A stretch of 12,682 nucleotides of DNA from an uncultured Subdoligranulum sp. (GTDB taxonomy: Bacteria > Bacillota_A > Clostridia > Oscillospirales > Ruminococcaceae), in NCBI RefSeq assembly GCF_937890665.1, contig NZ_CALADU010000305.1:1-12682 (forward strand). The letters are read 5' to 3'. A program made the translations under genes and the position numbers. Under the pieces are notes generated by a model. That model was not told where the DNA came from. It searched no databases and saw only the letters and a program-made list of their open reading frames with translations. Positions 1 to 5,184 of this stretch are shown piece by piece. Positions within the stretch are counted from its first letter, which is position 1. Every line of letters starts with the position of its first letter.

Positions 1-39
1 AGGAACGGCAAAATTTTTTGCACTTCTATTGCTTCTTTA

Positions 40-228
40 TCACACATAAGCAAAGTGTTCCGGGATAAAGCGGAAGTTGGAACTTAACAGACTGTTGTCT
101 GCGTTGAAGGATACCGATACAGCGTACAGGATCGGGATCAGCGTGGCAAAGCACAGAAGGATAAAGAACAGATGAAGGAATGTGTGGCCAACGGCCTGTT
201 TGACCTTGCGCCTGGTATGCAGCGTCAT
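40..228 (-). pseudogene. truncated MalG-type ABC sugar transporter permease
   Basis: This is the N-terminal 62 residues of an inner-membrane permease of the MalG/UgpE family, normally about 275-280 residues long. The start at 228 follows a strong Shine-Dalgarno (AAGGAGG) inside the end of the upstream permease gene, only 4 bp away. Visible are the basic cytoplasmic start (HTRRKVKQA), the first membrane segment (about residues 18-40, FLHLFFILLCFATLIP) and the start of the periplasmic loop (FRFIPEHFAY). The frame then meets TGA at 42-40 with TAA directly behind it. The remaining membrane segments and the EAA loop that contacts the ATPase are missing. Bases 1-39 do not read as MalG in any frame I tried, so a simple frameshift is unlikely; insertion, deletion or recombination at about position 45 fits better. 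Family assignment is good; the cause of the break is open because the window ends here. Confidence 0.75.
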
Positions 229-232
229 AGAA

Positions 233-1123
233 TCATTCCTCCTTCCGTTTGCGGTTGGTCAGCAGCGAAAAAGCGATCAACACGATAAAGATGATCATGG
301 AAACAGCGGAACTGTATCCGTAGTTGTTGGTGATGAACGCATTTTCGTGGGCATAAGTCAGAATCGTATGGATGTTTGCACCGGTTCTTGCACCGGACTG
401 CTGGGTCAGCAGATAAACGACATCGAACTGCTTGAAGGTCGTGAATACCGTGATCAGCACGGAGGGCGCAATGATGCCCTTGATTTCCGGGATCGTGATG
501 TAAATGGCCCGCTGGAACCAGTTTGCACCGTCCAGAATCGCGCTTTCATAATAGCTTTGATCCACCGCCTGGAGCGCGCCATCCATAATCATGATCATAA
601 AGGGAAGCGCCAGCCACAGGTTGACTACCGTGCAGCAGATAAAAGCAGAGACATCGTTGGCAAGCCAGCGCACTGCCTGCAGCCCCAGCTTTTCCATCCA
701 CTGATTCAGCAGCCCAAACTGCGAGTTGAACATACCCGTTTTCCAAAGCAGAATCGATACATACCCCGGAATCGCCCACGGAACCATCAGCAGGGTCTTG
801 TAGATCCGACGCCCCTTAAAGTTCTTGATGTTGAGAAGGCTTGCCAGCACAAAGGCTATCACCAGCTGAAGCACCATGTTGATGACGGTCCAGAGAATCG
901 TGCGCAGCAGTGCTTCCAGAAAGCCGGAATCAAACACGAACAGAGCGTCCCGGTAGTTTTCCAGGCCCACAAACATGTAGTCAAACCAGTGGTAGACGTT
1001 CATATTTGTGAAAGAGATATAGGCCGTATACAGGATTGGGAACACTACAATCAGCAGGATCAGCAGCAGAGATGGTGCACTGCAAAGATATGCCAGCAAG
1101 GTTTCCTTCTTCTTTTTCTTCAT
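233..1123 (-). CDS. ABC transporter permease, MalF/UgpA type (maltodextrin-like sugar)
   Basis: This is an integral membrane permease of the MalF/UgpA family, 296 residues, about the usual length for the short Gram-positive form. I start it at 1123 (MKKKKKETLLAYL) because AAAGGAA lies just upstream; an in-frame ATG at 1162 has no such site and almost touches the preceding stop codon. The sequence shows a lysine-rich cytoplasmic N terminus, a first membrane helix (about residues 9-33), several further hydrophobic helices, and the cytoplasmic EAA loop at about 193-212 (ESAILDGANWFQ...ITIP), which docks on the ATP-binding subunit. It lies 40 bp after the binding-protein gene and 4 bp before the truncated MalG gene, so it is the middle gene of a binding protein-MalF-MalG operon. 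No ATPase gene is visible, which is common where a shared MsmX-type ATPase is encoded elsewhere. Substrate specificity is inferred from the neighbours. Confidence 0.9.
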   Translation of the reverse strand: MKKKKKETLLAYLCSAPSLLLILLIVVFPILYTAYISFTNMNVYHWFDYMFVGLENYRDALFVFDSGFLEALLRTILWTVINMVLQLVIAFVLASLLNIKNFKGRRIYKTLLMVPWAIPGYVSILLWKTGMFNSQFGLLNQWMEKLGLQAVRWLANDVSAFICCTVVNLWLALPFMIMIMDGALQAVDQSYYESAILDGANWFQRAIYITIPEIKGIIAPSVLITVFTTFKQFDVVYLLTQQSGARTGANIHTILTYAHENAFITNNYGYSSAVSMIIFIVLIAFSLLTNRKRKEE

Positions 1124-1163
1124 AGTGTTCCTTTCCGCCGTGTTTTGTCGGCTTATACGCACT

Positions 1164-2381
1164 TTACTGCATCTGTGCGATCAGATCGAGCGCCTGTTGC
1201 TGCGCCTCGTCGGCGCTGGTCTGTACATCTGCGCCGCTCATATTCACCTGTACCAGCAGGTTTTCCGTTACCGTCCACATGACATCCATCTCGGGAACAT
1301 TCGGCATGGGGACTGCGTTCTGCGCCGTTTCATACATGGCCATGACCATATCGTCCTGCGACACCGTTTCATCGTCATAGCAACTTTCCTTGGCTGGGGC
1401 ACAGCCGCTGGCCTGCGCAATGGCAATTCCGACCTGGTCGCCGGTCAAAACTTCCAACACTTTTGCAATGGCATCATGCTTGCGCTCTGCCGCGACTTTG
1501 AGAACATGGATCCCCTGCACGCCGGAATACGGCGCGATCTGTTTGCCGGTTTCGTCCACGGTGGGCATCGGGGCAATTCCCAGATCGATGCCGGCCTCTC
1601 TGGCTGTCGGTACCAGCCAGGGGCCGCCGATGGTAGAGTGCGCTTTGCCTTCCCGGAACAGCGTGTTCACGGTCGCGTATTCTCCCTCCGTGGGCATCAG
1701 TTCCACAAACTTTTTGTGATATTCCAGTGCACGGATGGTATTCGCGTCATTCAACCCCGGTTCGCCTTCGTCGTTGAGAATATAGCCGTCAAAGGCGTGG
1801 AGCCAACCGGCCGCATAATAAGCCGTGCTGTGCTGCTCCACAAAACCGTAATGGCCGCCCTGGGTCGTTTCCTGCATATAGCTGTACAGTTCTTCTGTGG
1901 TCTGCGGCACCTCGTCATCGCTCATATAGAGCCGGTTATACATATAAAGCAGAGTCTCGAAGTAAAGGGGAAGCTGATATACCTCTCCTTTATAAGTAGC
2001 TGCTTCAATCGTCATGGGGAGATACTGGTTCAGCGTTTCTTCATCGATAAAGTCGGTGATCGGGGCCAAAATGCCCATCTCCGCATAAACGCCGATTTTG
2101 TCATGTGCAAAGAAATACATATCCGGCGCAGAGTTTGGGTCATTGCCAACCATTTTCAACGAATCCGTCAAGCCATCTTTCCTTTCCAGATTCACCACGA
2201 TGTCGGGTGCAAGCTGATCCAGTTCCGCCTGGAGCGCAGCCGCCACCTCATCTTCTTTGTCGTGCCAGATGGTAATGGTAACCGGGCCATCCTCCTGCGC
2301 GGTGTCCTGTGAAGAAGAACACGCCGCAAGCATGGTTCCGACCATACACAAGCTCAGCGATAATGCGATCAGGCGTTTCAT
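1164..2381 (-). CDS. extracellular solute-binding lipoprotein, maltose/maltodextrin-binding (MalE-like)
   Basis: This 405-residue binding protein captures the sugar for the downstream permeases. It has a lipoprotein signal: MKR, a hydrophobic stretch, then the lipobox MLAAC with the lipidated cysteine at residue 21. That anchors it to the outer face of the membrane. The mature part starts with the family 1 pattern (VTITIWHDKEDEVAAAL) and has the MalE-like stretch PDMYFFAHDKIGVYAEMG, followed by YQLPLYFETLLYMYN. The start at 2381 is supported by AAGGGGG about 7 bases upstream. It is the first transporter gene, behind a hairpin that follows the CBM protein gene, and 40 bp ahead of the MalF-type gene. 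Maltodextrin as ligand is inferred from the MalE-like motifs and the adjacent starch-binding protein; other oligosaccharides remain possible. Confidence 0.9.
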   Translation of the reverse strand: MKRLIALSLSLCMVGTMLAACSSSQDTAQEDGPVTITIWHDKEDEVAAALQAELDQLAPDIVVNLERKDGLTDSLKMVGNDPNSAPDMYFFAHDKIGVYAEMGILAPITDFIDEETLNQYLPMTIEAATYKGEVYQLPLYFETLLYMYNRLYMSDDEVPQTTEELYSYMQETTQGGHYGFVEQHSTAYYAAGWLHAFDGYILNDEGEPGLNDANTIRALEYHKKFVELMPTEGEYATVNTLFREGKAHSTIGGPWLVPTAREAGIDLGIAPMPTVDETGKQIAPYSGVQGIHVLKVAAERKHDAIAKVLEVLTGDQVGIAIAQASGCAPAKESCYDDETVSQDDMVMAMYETAQNAVPMPNVPEMDVMWTVTENLLVQVNMSGADVQTSADEAQQQALDLIAQMQ

Positions 2382-2420
2382 GGGTATCCCCCTTTTTGTA
2401 GGTGTTGATTTTTGAGCAAA

Positions 2421-2452
2421 AGCGGCGCAGGCTTTTTTATGCCTGCGCCGCT
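2421..2452 (-). terminator. hairpin terminator/attenuator between CBM gene and transporter genes
   Basis: A perfect 12-bp stem (AGCGGCGCAGGC with GCCTGCGCCGCT) encloses an 8-base loop. It lies 6 bp behind the stop codon of the starch-binding protein gene. On the minus strand it is followed by TTTTGCTC, so the U tract is short. It probably terminates part of the transcription or protects the upstream message, making the binding protein gene the more abundant transcript and letting some polymerase continue into the ABC genes. Confidence 0.7.
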
Positions 2453-2458
2453 ACAGTT

Positions 2459-3637
2459 TTACTTCTTCTTTTTCTTCATGTAAATGACAGCGCCGGCAGC
2501 AACAACCACCACGATCACCACCACAACGATAGCGGCAACCGGGATTCCGCTCTGTTCCTCCTGCACCGGAGCAGGTTCGGCCGTAGCTTCAGGTTCGATT
2601 GGCTCCTCTGCCGCGGGGGCGGTCTCAGCTGTCTCGGCAGGTTCCTCGTAGCTGACTGTTGCGTTCTCCGCATCGGTCACCACGATCCAAACATCCTTGC
2701 CCGTTTCCACGGACAGATCGGAAGTCTGAACCGAGCCCTCGTTGCCATTCACAATAATACTGTTGATCCAACCGGGAACGCTCAGCGTCAACCATCCATC
2801 GCCGGTATCCTCCAGCGGCTCTCCGGGCCAGGCGGAAAAAGCATTGGTACCGTCCGGTGCCGACCAGGCCCATAGATTGGGCTCGCTCCAGTCGGCGGGC
2901 GCTTTTACACGCACCGTAATGTCCTCCGCCACAGGGGCATTGGGGTCATTATAAGTAAACTCAGCGGTACCATCTTCCGAGACAGTCACCCAAATCTCGG
3001 CCGGATCGATCGACAAATCCTCTGTCTGAACCTCACCGCCATTACCGTTGACGATAATTCGGTTGACCCATACAGGTGCTGTGGCTGTGTACCAGCCATC
3101 CTCACCGGCGGTCATCGCTTTGCCGGGCCAGGCATCCGAGGCATTGGTACCGTCAGGATCGAGCCATGCCCACAGCCGAACATCTTGCCAGCTCTCAGGA
3201 ACCTGCGCATGGATTTTGAAGGTTTCGACGTACTCGGGAATATCGCCGCTGGTCTGCTGCTCGTAGCTGACCGCCACATTCTCGCCGTCAGTGACCGTAA
3301 CCCAGGTATTCTGTGCTTCAATCTTCTGATCTGTGGTCTGAACCGTAGAATCGTTGGCGTTGATGATGATGTTGGTCGCGGATTCGGGGATCCAGCAGTA
3401 GTACCAGCCCTCGTTGTTTGCATCGGCCTCCATCGCCTCACCAGGCCAGGCATCAAAAGCGTTGGTGCCGTCATCGCTCCAGGCCCACAGGCACGGATTC
3501 GACCAGTCGTCGGGGACCTGCGCATATACGATGATCCTTCCATCCGATGCCCCTTCCGCAAATGCTATGGCCGGGGCCATCATCAGAAGGAACATAACGC
3601 TCAGCAGACAGGTAAAGATTCGTTTCGTGCTGCTCAT
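2459..3637 (-). CDS. membrane-anchored starch-binding protein with three CBM26-like modules
   Basis: This 392-residue protein is exported and holds starch or maltooligosaccharides at the cell surface; no catalytic domain is visible. It has a signal peptide (residues 1-27, ending AIAFA). Three homologous modules of about 92 residues follow at about 34-126, 138-229 and 239-331. Each repeats the pattern W-x-AW...DGTNA..AWPG, then GWY or GWL, I(I/V)xN.N...VQT.D, and WV(T/V)V. This matches the starch-binding CBM26 family, with the aromatic residues and NG/QT elements expected for ligand contact. A Pro/Glu/Ala-rich linker (about 332-363), one membrane helix (about 365-386) and a five-lysine tail end the protein; there is no LPxTG sorting signal. 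The start at 3637 follows AAAGGAG by 8 bases. As first gene ahead of the transporter genes, it probably feeds ligand to the uptake system. The domain family is recognised from pattern only. Confidence 0.85.
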   Translation of the reverse strand: MSSTKRIFTCLLSVMFLLMMAPAIAFAEGASDGRIIVYAQVPDDWSNPCLWAWSDDGTNAFDAWPGEAMEADANNEGWYYCWIPESATNIIINANDSTVQTTDQKIEAQNTWVTVTDGENVAVSYEQQTSGDIPEYVETFKIHAQVPESWQDVRLWAWLDPDGTNASDAWPGKAMTAGEDGWYTATAPVWVNRIIVNGNGGEVQTEDLSIDPAEIWVTVSEDGTAEFTYNDPNAPVAEDITVRVKAPADWSEPNLWAWSAPDGTNAFSAWPGEPLEDTGDGWLTLSVPGWINSIIVNGNEGSVQTSDLSVETGKDVWIVVTDAENATVSYEEPAETAETAPAAEEPIEPEATAEPAPVQEEQSGIPVAAIVVVVIVVVVAAGAVIYMKKKKK

Positions 3638-3741
3638 CTTTCATGCTCCTTTGTTTTGTGATTCTTCTTAAACGGTTGGGAAGCGCATCCTCGTTGCTTA
3701 TAGCGTACCACTAGATGACTGTAGTGGCAAGAGTTATCTGC

Positions 3742-3753
3742 GAAACCGGTTTC
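3742..3753. promoter_or_regulatory. LacI-family operator palindrome (GAAACCGGTTTC)
   Basis: GAAACCGGTTTC is a perfect 12-bp palindrome with the central CG typical of sites bound by LacI/GalR-family regulators such as MalR or CcpA. It lies about 90 bp upstream of the start of the starch-binding protein gene and downstream of the best promoter candidate. A bound repressor would therefore block early transcription of the operon. Which regulator binds is unknown; no regulator gene is in the window. Confidence 0.65.
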
Positions 3754-3809
3754 TTTCCCTTTTGTTGTTATTGTTATATTTCTTCACCTACAATTTATTT
3801 ATTTTGACC

Positions 3810-3840
3810 ATTATATTTCACCATTTCCGTTGTTTGTCAC
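3810..3840 (-). promoter_or_regulatory. candidate promoter for the starch-binding/transport operon
   Basis: On the minus strand a perfect TATAAT (3815-3810) is preceded by GTGACA (3840-3835), five of six bases of the -35 consensus. The spacer is 19 bp, longer than ideal, so the -35 assignment is uncertain. A start near 3803 would give a leader of about 165 nt that contains the LacI-type palindrome. Confidence 0.4.
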
Positions 3841-3868
3841 CCTTTTGTAACTGTTTGTAATGCTATAT

Positions 3869-3885
3869 AAGGAAACTATTTCCTT
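3869..3885. repeat. 17-bp dyad (AAGGAAA-CTA-TTTCCTT)
   Basis: Perfect 7-bp inverted arms around a 3-base centre lie about 30 bp upstream of the candidate -35 element of the starch operon. The position would suit an activator site, but I do not recognise the binding protein and the dyad is short. Confidence 0.35.
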
Positions 3886-3999
3886 GCGATTTTCAAATAA
3901 TTGCTATCTCTCATGACCGGTTTTCTAATAGGTTTCGCAGCAAAACGGGCCAATATGAACCCGCACAATCATTTATCAACTATAGCACATTATACAATG

Positions 4000-4037
4000 A
4001 AAAAGCCCGGCTTCCGGTCTGAAACCAGAAGTCGGGC
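4000..4037 (-). terminator. minus-strand terminator, probably of an antisense RNA
   Basis: On the minus strand a 14-position stem (GCCCGACTTCTGGT with ACCGGAAGCCGGGC, one mismatch and one wobble, 5-base loop) is followed directly by TTTTTC. This is a good intrinsic terminator for leftward transcripts. The nearest minus-strand gene to the right, the tRNA-Lys fragment, has its own terminator at 4283-4316. This one therefore implies a separate leftward RNA that runs across the small plus-strand peptide gene. I found no convincing promoter for that RNA; TAAAAT or GATAAT boxes within the peptide gene are weak candidates. Confidence 0.65.
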
Positions 4038-4042
4038 AATTC

Positions 4043-4072
4043 TTGACACACCAAATATATGGGTGTTATTAT
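4043..4072 (+). promoter_or_regulatory. promoter of the 36-codon peptide gene
   Basis: A perfect -35 TTGACA (4043-4048) and TATTAT (4067-4072, five of six) are separated by 18 bp. The expected start is about 4078-4080, exactly where the first arm of the long-range inverted repeat begins. This is the clearest promoter in the window. Confidence 0.7.
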
Positions 4073-4108
4073 TTTGCGGTCACTGTCTGCACTGCCATTC
4101 CATCCGGC

Positions 4109-4118
4109 AGGAGGTGAT
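4109..4118 (+). promoter_or_regulatory. very strong Shine-Dalgarno of the peptide gene
   Basis: AGGAGGTGAT matches ten consecutive bases complementary to the 3' end of 16S rRNA, with the ATG at 4125 six bases beyond. CTGCC (4092-4096) and GGCAG (4106-4110) can form a small local stem that reaches into it. A site this strong on a tiny hydrophobic ORF fits a gene that is controlled by RNA structure or antisense RNA. Confidence 0.75.
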
Positions 4119-4124
4119 GTCCAT

Positions 4125-4235
4125 ATGTCTTTTAATCAGGTCATCCTTTTATTATCCCTGGTCGGCGGCAGCATCTATGCTACCGCATCCTTGACGATAA
4201 AGATTTTAGAACATTTGCAAAAGAAAAAGGATTGA
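4125..4235 (+). CDS. 36-residue hydrophobic peptide, putative type I toxin
   Basis: This small gene encodes MSFNQVILLLSLVGG followed by SIYATASLTIKILEHLQKKKD. It has one predicted membrane helix (about residues 5-25) and a lysine-rich polar tail, the layout of holin-like and other small membrane toxins of type I toxin-antitoxin modules. Support beyond the translation is strong: a near-consensus promoter, a ten-base Shine-Dalgarno, a terminator 48-81 bp downstream, and a 15-bp inverted repeat that can pair the two ends of the roughly 240-nt mRNA. An opposite-strand terminator at 4037-4000 suggests a cis-antisense antitoxin RNA. It is the only clear plus-strand gene between minus-strand loci. 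I cannot assign it to a named family, and toxicity is inferred. It could instead be a small membrane peptide with another role, but the RNA architecture argues for a toxin. Confidence 0.7.
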   Translation: MSFNQVILLLSLVGGSIYATASLTIKILEHLQKKKD

Positions 4236-4282
4236 TGCCACAACCATCTGTCCTTTCTTTCCCGTGCAGACAGTGACCAATA

Positions 4283-4316
4283 AAAAAGGCCCTTACATTT
4301 CTGTAAAGGTCTTTTT
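4283..4316. terminator. bidirectional terminator shared by peptide mRNA and tRNA-Lys fragment
   Basis: A 15-position stem with one mismatch and one wobble (AAAAAGGCCCTTACA with TGTAAAGGTCTTTTT, loop TTTC) has a T run on each strand. Rightward it ends the small-peptide mRNA; leftward it would have ended the tRNA-Lys transcript directly behind the encoded CCA. Confidence 0.8.
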
Positions 4317-4371
4317 GGTGCACCATCGGGGACTCGAACCCAGGACCCACTGATTAAGAGTCAGTTGCTCT
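4316..4371 (-). tRNA. partial tRNA-Lys (anticodon CTT), 3' part only
   Basis: The minus strand carries the anticodon stem-loop (ACTGACTCTTAATCAGT, anticodon CTT), the variable GGGTC, the T arm with GGGTTCGAGTCCC, and the 3' acceptor strand ATGGTGC followed by ACCA, so CCA is encoded. The matching 5' acceptor strand GCACCAT and a normal D arm are absent: similarity fades at about 4371, where a bare GAGAGC remains. The T stem also has one mismatch. A 3' tRNA piece of this kind is what remains when an integrating element duplicates the end of a tRNA gene as its attachment site, or after a deletion with one end inside the gene. It cannot fold into a complete tRNA. The remnant recombination and replication genes to the right support the integration reading. 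Confidence 0.8.
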
Positions 4372-4421
4372 CCTTAACGGCTCGTACTAAAGCTGTAAGT
4401 CATCGCAAAGTTTAACACAAG

Positions 4422-4440
4422 AAAAAGGCGCTTAGTAACG
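4422..4440 (-). terminator. weak hairpin terminator behind the toxin-antitoxin pair
   Basis: On the minus strand GCGTT...AAGCGC forms a short stem followed by CTTTTTC, about 15-35 bp behind the RelE/ParE-like stop codon. The stem is only about five pairs with one wobble, so it may be a weak terminator. Confidence 0.35.
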
Positions 4441-4456
4441 CAAGGTTCCGGCTTCA

Positions 4457-4786
4457 TTACAAATCCATCTTCAGCAGTTGCGCAAGCTGATCCCGCTGGC
4501 CATAGATGACGGCAATCACATGAACCACTGCCGTCTGTTCATTGATCCAAAAGTAGACAAGGTATCCTCTGACGATCATTTTACGGACGCCTTGACTCCG
4601 CCACGGTTCTTCCTCCAGCAGCGGATGCCGCTGTGGCATTGTATCCAAGCCAGCTATCGCTTCACGGAGATCCTTCACAAATTTTTTGGCTGCCTGCGGG
4701 TTGAGCAGCTCATTTTGAATGTAGGAAGCATATTCCAGAATTTGATTGCTGGCCTGCGTGGTCAGCATAACAGTATATTGCTTCAT
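4457..4786 (-). CDS. RelE/ParE-family toxin of a type II toxin-antitoxin pair
   Basis: This 109-residue protein has the compact RelE/ParE layout: an N-terminal strand (YTVMLTTQASNQI), two helices (EYASYIQNELLNPQAAKKFVKD and LREAIAGLDTMP), then strands with the typical R-x-M-I-V-R-G-Y-L-V-Y-F-W-I pattern and a final VIAVIYGQRD. The length is normal for the family and the frame is intact. Its ATG at 4786 overlaps the antitoxin stop codon by 4 bp (ATGA), giving translational coupling. Members either cleave mRNA at the ribosome (RelE) or poison gyrase (ParE); the sequence alone does not decide, although the WINEQTAVVHVIAVIYGQR ending resembles the ParE/plasmid-stabilisation group. It sits in decayed mobile DNA and may be the one cargo pair selected to stay intact. 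Confidence 0.88.
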   Translation of the reverse strand: MKQYTVMLTTQASNQILEYASYIQNELLNPQAAKKFVKDLREAIAGLDTMPQRHPLLEEEPWRSQGVRKMIVRGYLVYFWINEQTAVVHVIAVIYGQRDQLAQLLKMDL

Positions 4787-5085
4787 CCCAGCCGCTCCAT
4801 AATGCTGTTAAAGGCATCCATCGCAGGAGCGCTTTCCCCCGCCTTGGCCTGGCGCAGCCCTTCCGCCATCATCGCGTTAAATTCTGCGTCCGTCATGCTG
4901 TCACGTGTCTTGGGCATCGCTGGCACGGTGACTGGAAACGGAATCCCATTGTGCAAAATCACCTGCCGGTAGGCCATATTGATGAAAGCGGATGCCGACA
5001 CGCCCAGCTTCGCCAGAATTGCCTCCGCCTGTTCTTTTACGTCAGGTTCCACACGAACATTCACATTTGCACTTCTTGTTGCCAT
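4783..5085 (-). CDS. RelB/DinJ-family antitoxin (ribbon-helix-helix)
   Basis: This 100-residue antitoxin neutralises the overlapping RelE/ParE-like toxin and represses their operon. The N-terminal part (about residues 5-47, SANVNVRVEPDVKEQAEA, LGVSASAFINMAYRQV, then NGIPF) is a classic RelB/DinJ ribbon-helix-helix DNA-binding domain. The acidic and Met-rich C-terminal half would wrap the toxin. I start it at 5085 because AAGGTGG lies about 9 bases upstream; the longer frame from 5160 would read through the operator and promoter. The promoter (TTGCGA, 17 bp, TATACT) is overlapped by a 31-bp dyad, the expected autoregulatory site. The gene is intact. Confidence 0.88.
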   Translation of the reverse strand: MATRSANVNVRVEPDVKEQAEAILAKLGVSASAFINMAYRQVILHNGIPFPVTVPAMPKTRDSMTDAEFNAMMAEGLRQAKAGESAPAMDAFNSIMERLG

Positions 5086-5109
5086 TATCCAGCACCACCT
5101 TTCGAGATA

Positions 5110-5147
5110 AGTATAGCATATTGTATTGCATTTCGCAATACAATATG
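5110..5147 (-). promoter_or_regulatory. toxin-antitoxin promoter with 31-bp operator dyad
   Basis: CATATTGTATTGC (5117-5129) and GCAATACAATATG (5135-5147) are perfect 13-bp inverted arms around ATTTC. On the minus strand TATACT (5115-5110) lies 17 bp from TTGCGA (5138-5133), so the dyad covers the -35 box and the spacer. Ribbon-helix-helix antitoxins bind such sites as tandem dimers, so this is very probably the autoregulatory operator of the pair at 4457-5085. Confidence 0.8.
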
Positions 5148-5184
5148 TCGCTTCACTCAAAGACAGCCTTATGTACGTCGTGAT

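Larger units (their letters stand above)
3638..3997. other. AT-rich regulatory intergenic region upstream of the CBM gene
   Basis: I see no credible gene in this AT-rich stretch. An ATG-initiated frame on the plus strand from 3901 has no ribosome site and no family resemblance. The region holds a LacI-type palindrome, a candidate minus-strand promoter and a 7-bp-arm dyad, listed separately. A second, imperfect copy of the operator core (ACCGGTTTTC) occurs near 3917-3926. Confidence 0.6.
4078..4278. repeat. 15-bp inverted repeat flanking the peptide gene (5'-3' mRNA pairing)
   Basis: GGTCACTGTCTGCAC (4078-4092) is the perfect reverse complement of GTGCAGACAGTGACC (4264-4278). The first arm sits at the predicted 5' end of the peptide mRNA, the second just before its terminator, so the message can close on itself. 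Further inward, AGGA (4109-4112) and GATG (4116-4119) around the ribosome site can pair with TCCT (4251-4254) and CATC (4245-4248). Long-range 5'-3' pairing that keeps translation off is known from type I toxin mRNAs such as hok; applying that here is inference. Confidence 0.75.

Noticed and set aside
1..45. 5' end of a group II intron (GTGTG) in malG
   Set aside because: Only the five-base consensus is visible; the domain structure and intron protein would lie beyond the window, so I keep it only as one explanation of the truncation.
182..1282. Long plus-strand open frame of about 366 codons
   Set aside because: It is antisense to the MalF-type permease, has no ribosome site and shows no family pattern; the minus-strand protein explains the sequence.
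1125..2312. Long plus-strand open frame of about 395 codons
   Set aside because: It is the antisense of the solute-binding lipoprotein gene, whose lipobox, start site and motifs are clear.
3901..4194. Plus-strand frame of 97 codons ahead of the small peptide gene
   Set aside because: It reads through the terminator hairpin and promoter at 4000-4072 and has no Shine-Dalgarno. The strong ribosome site serves the 36-codon frame starting at 4125.
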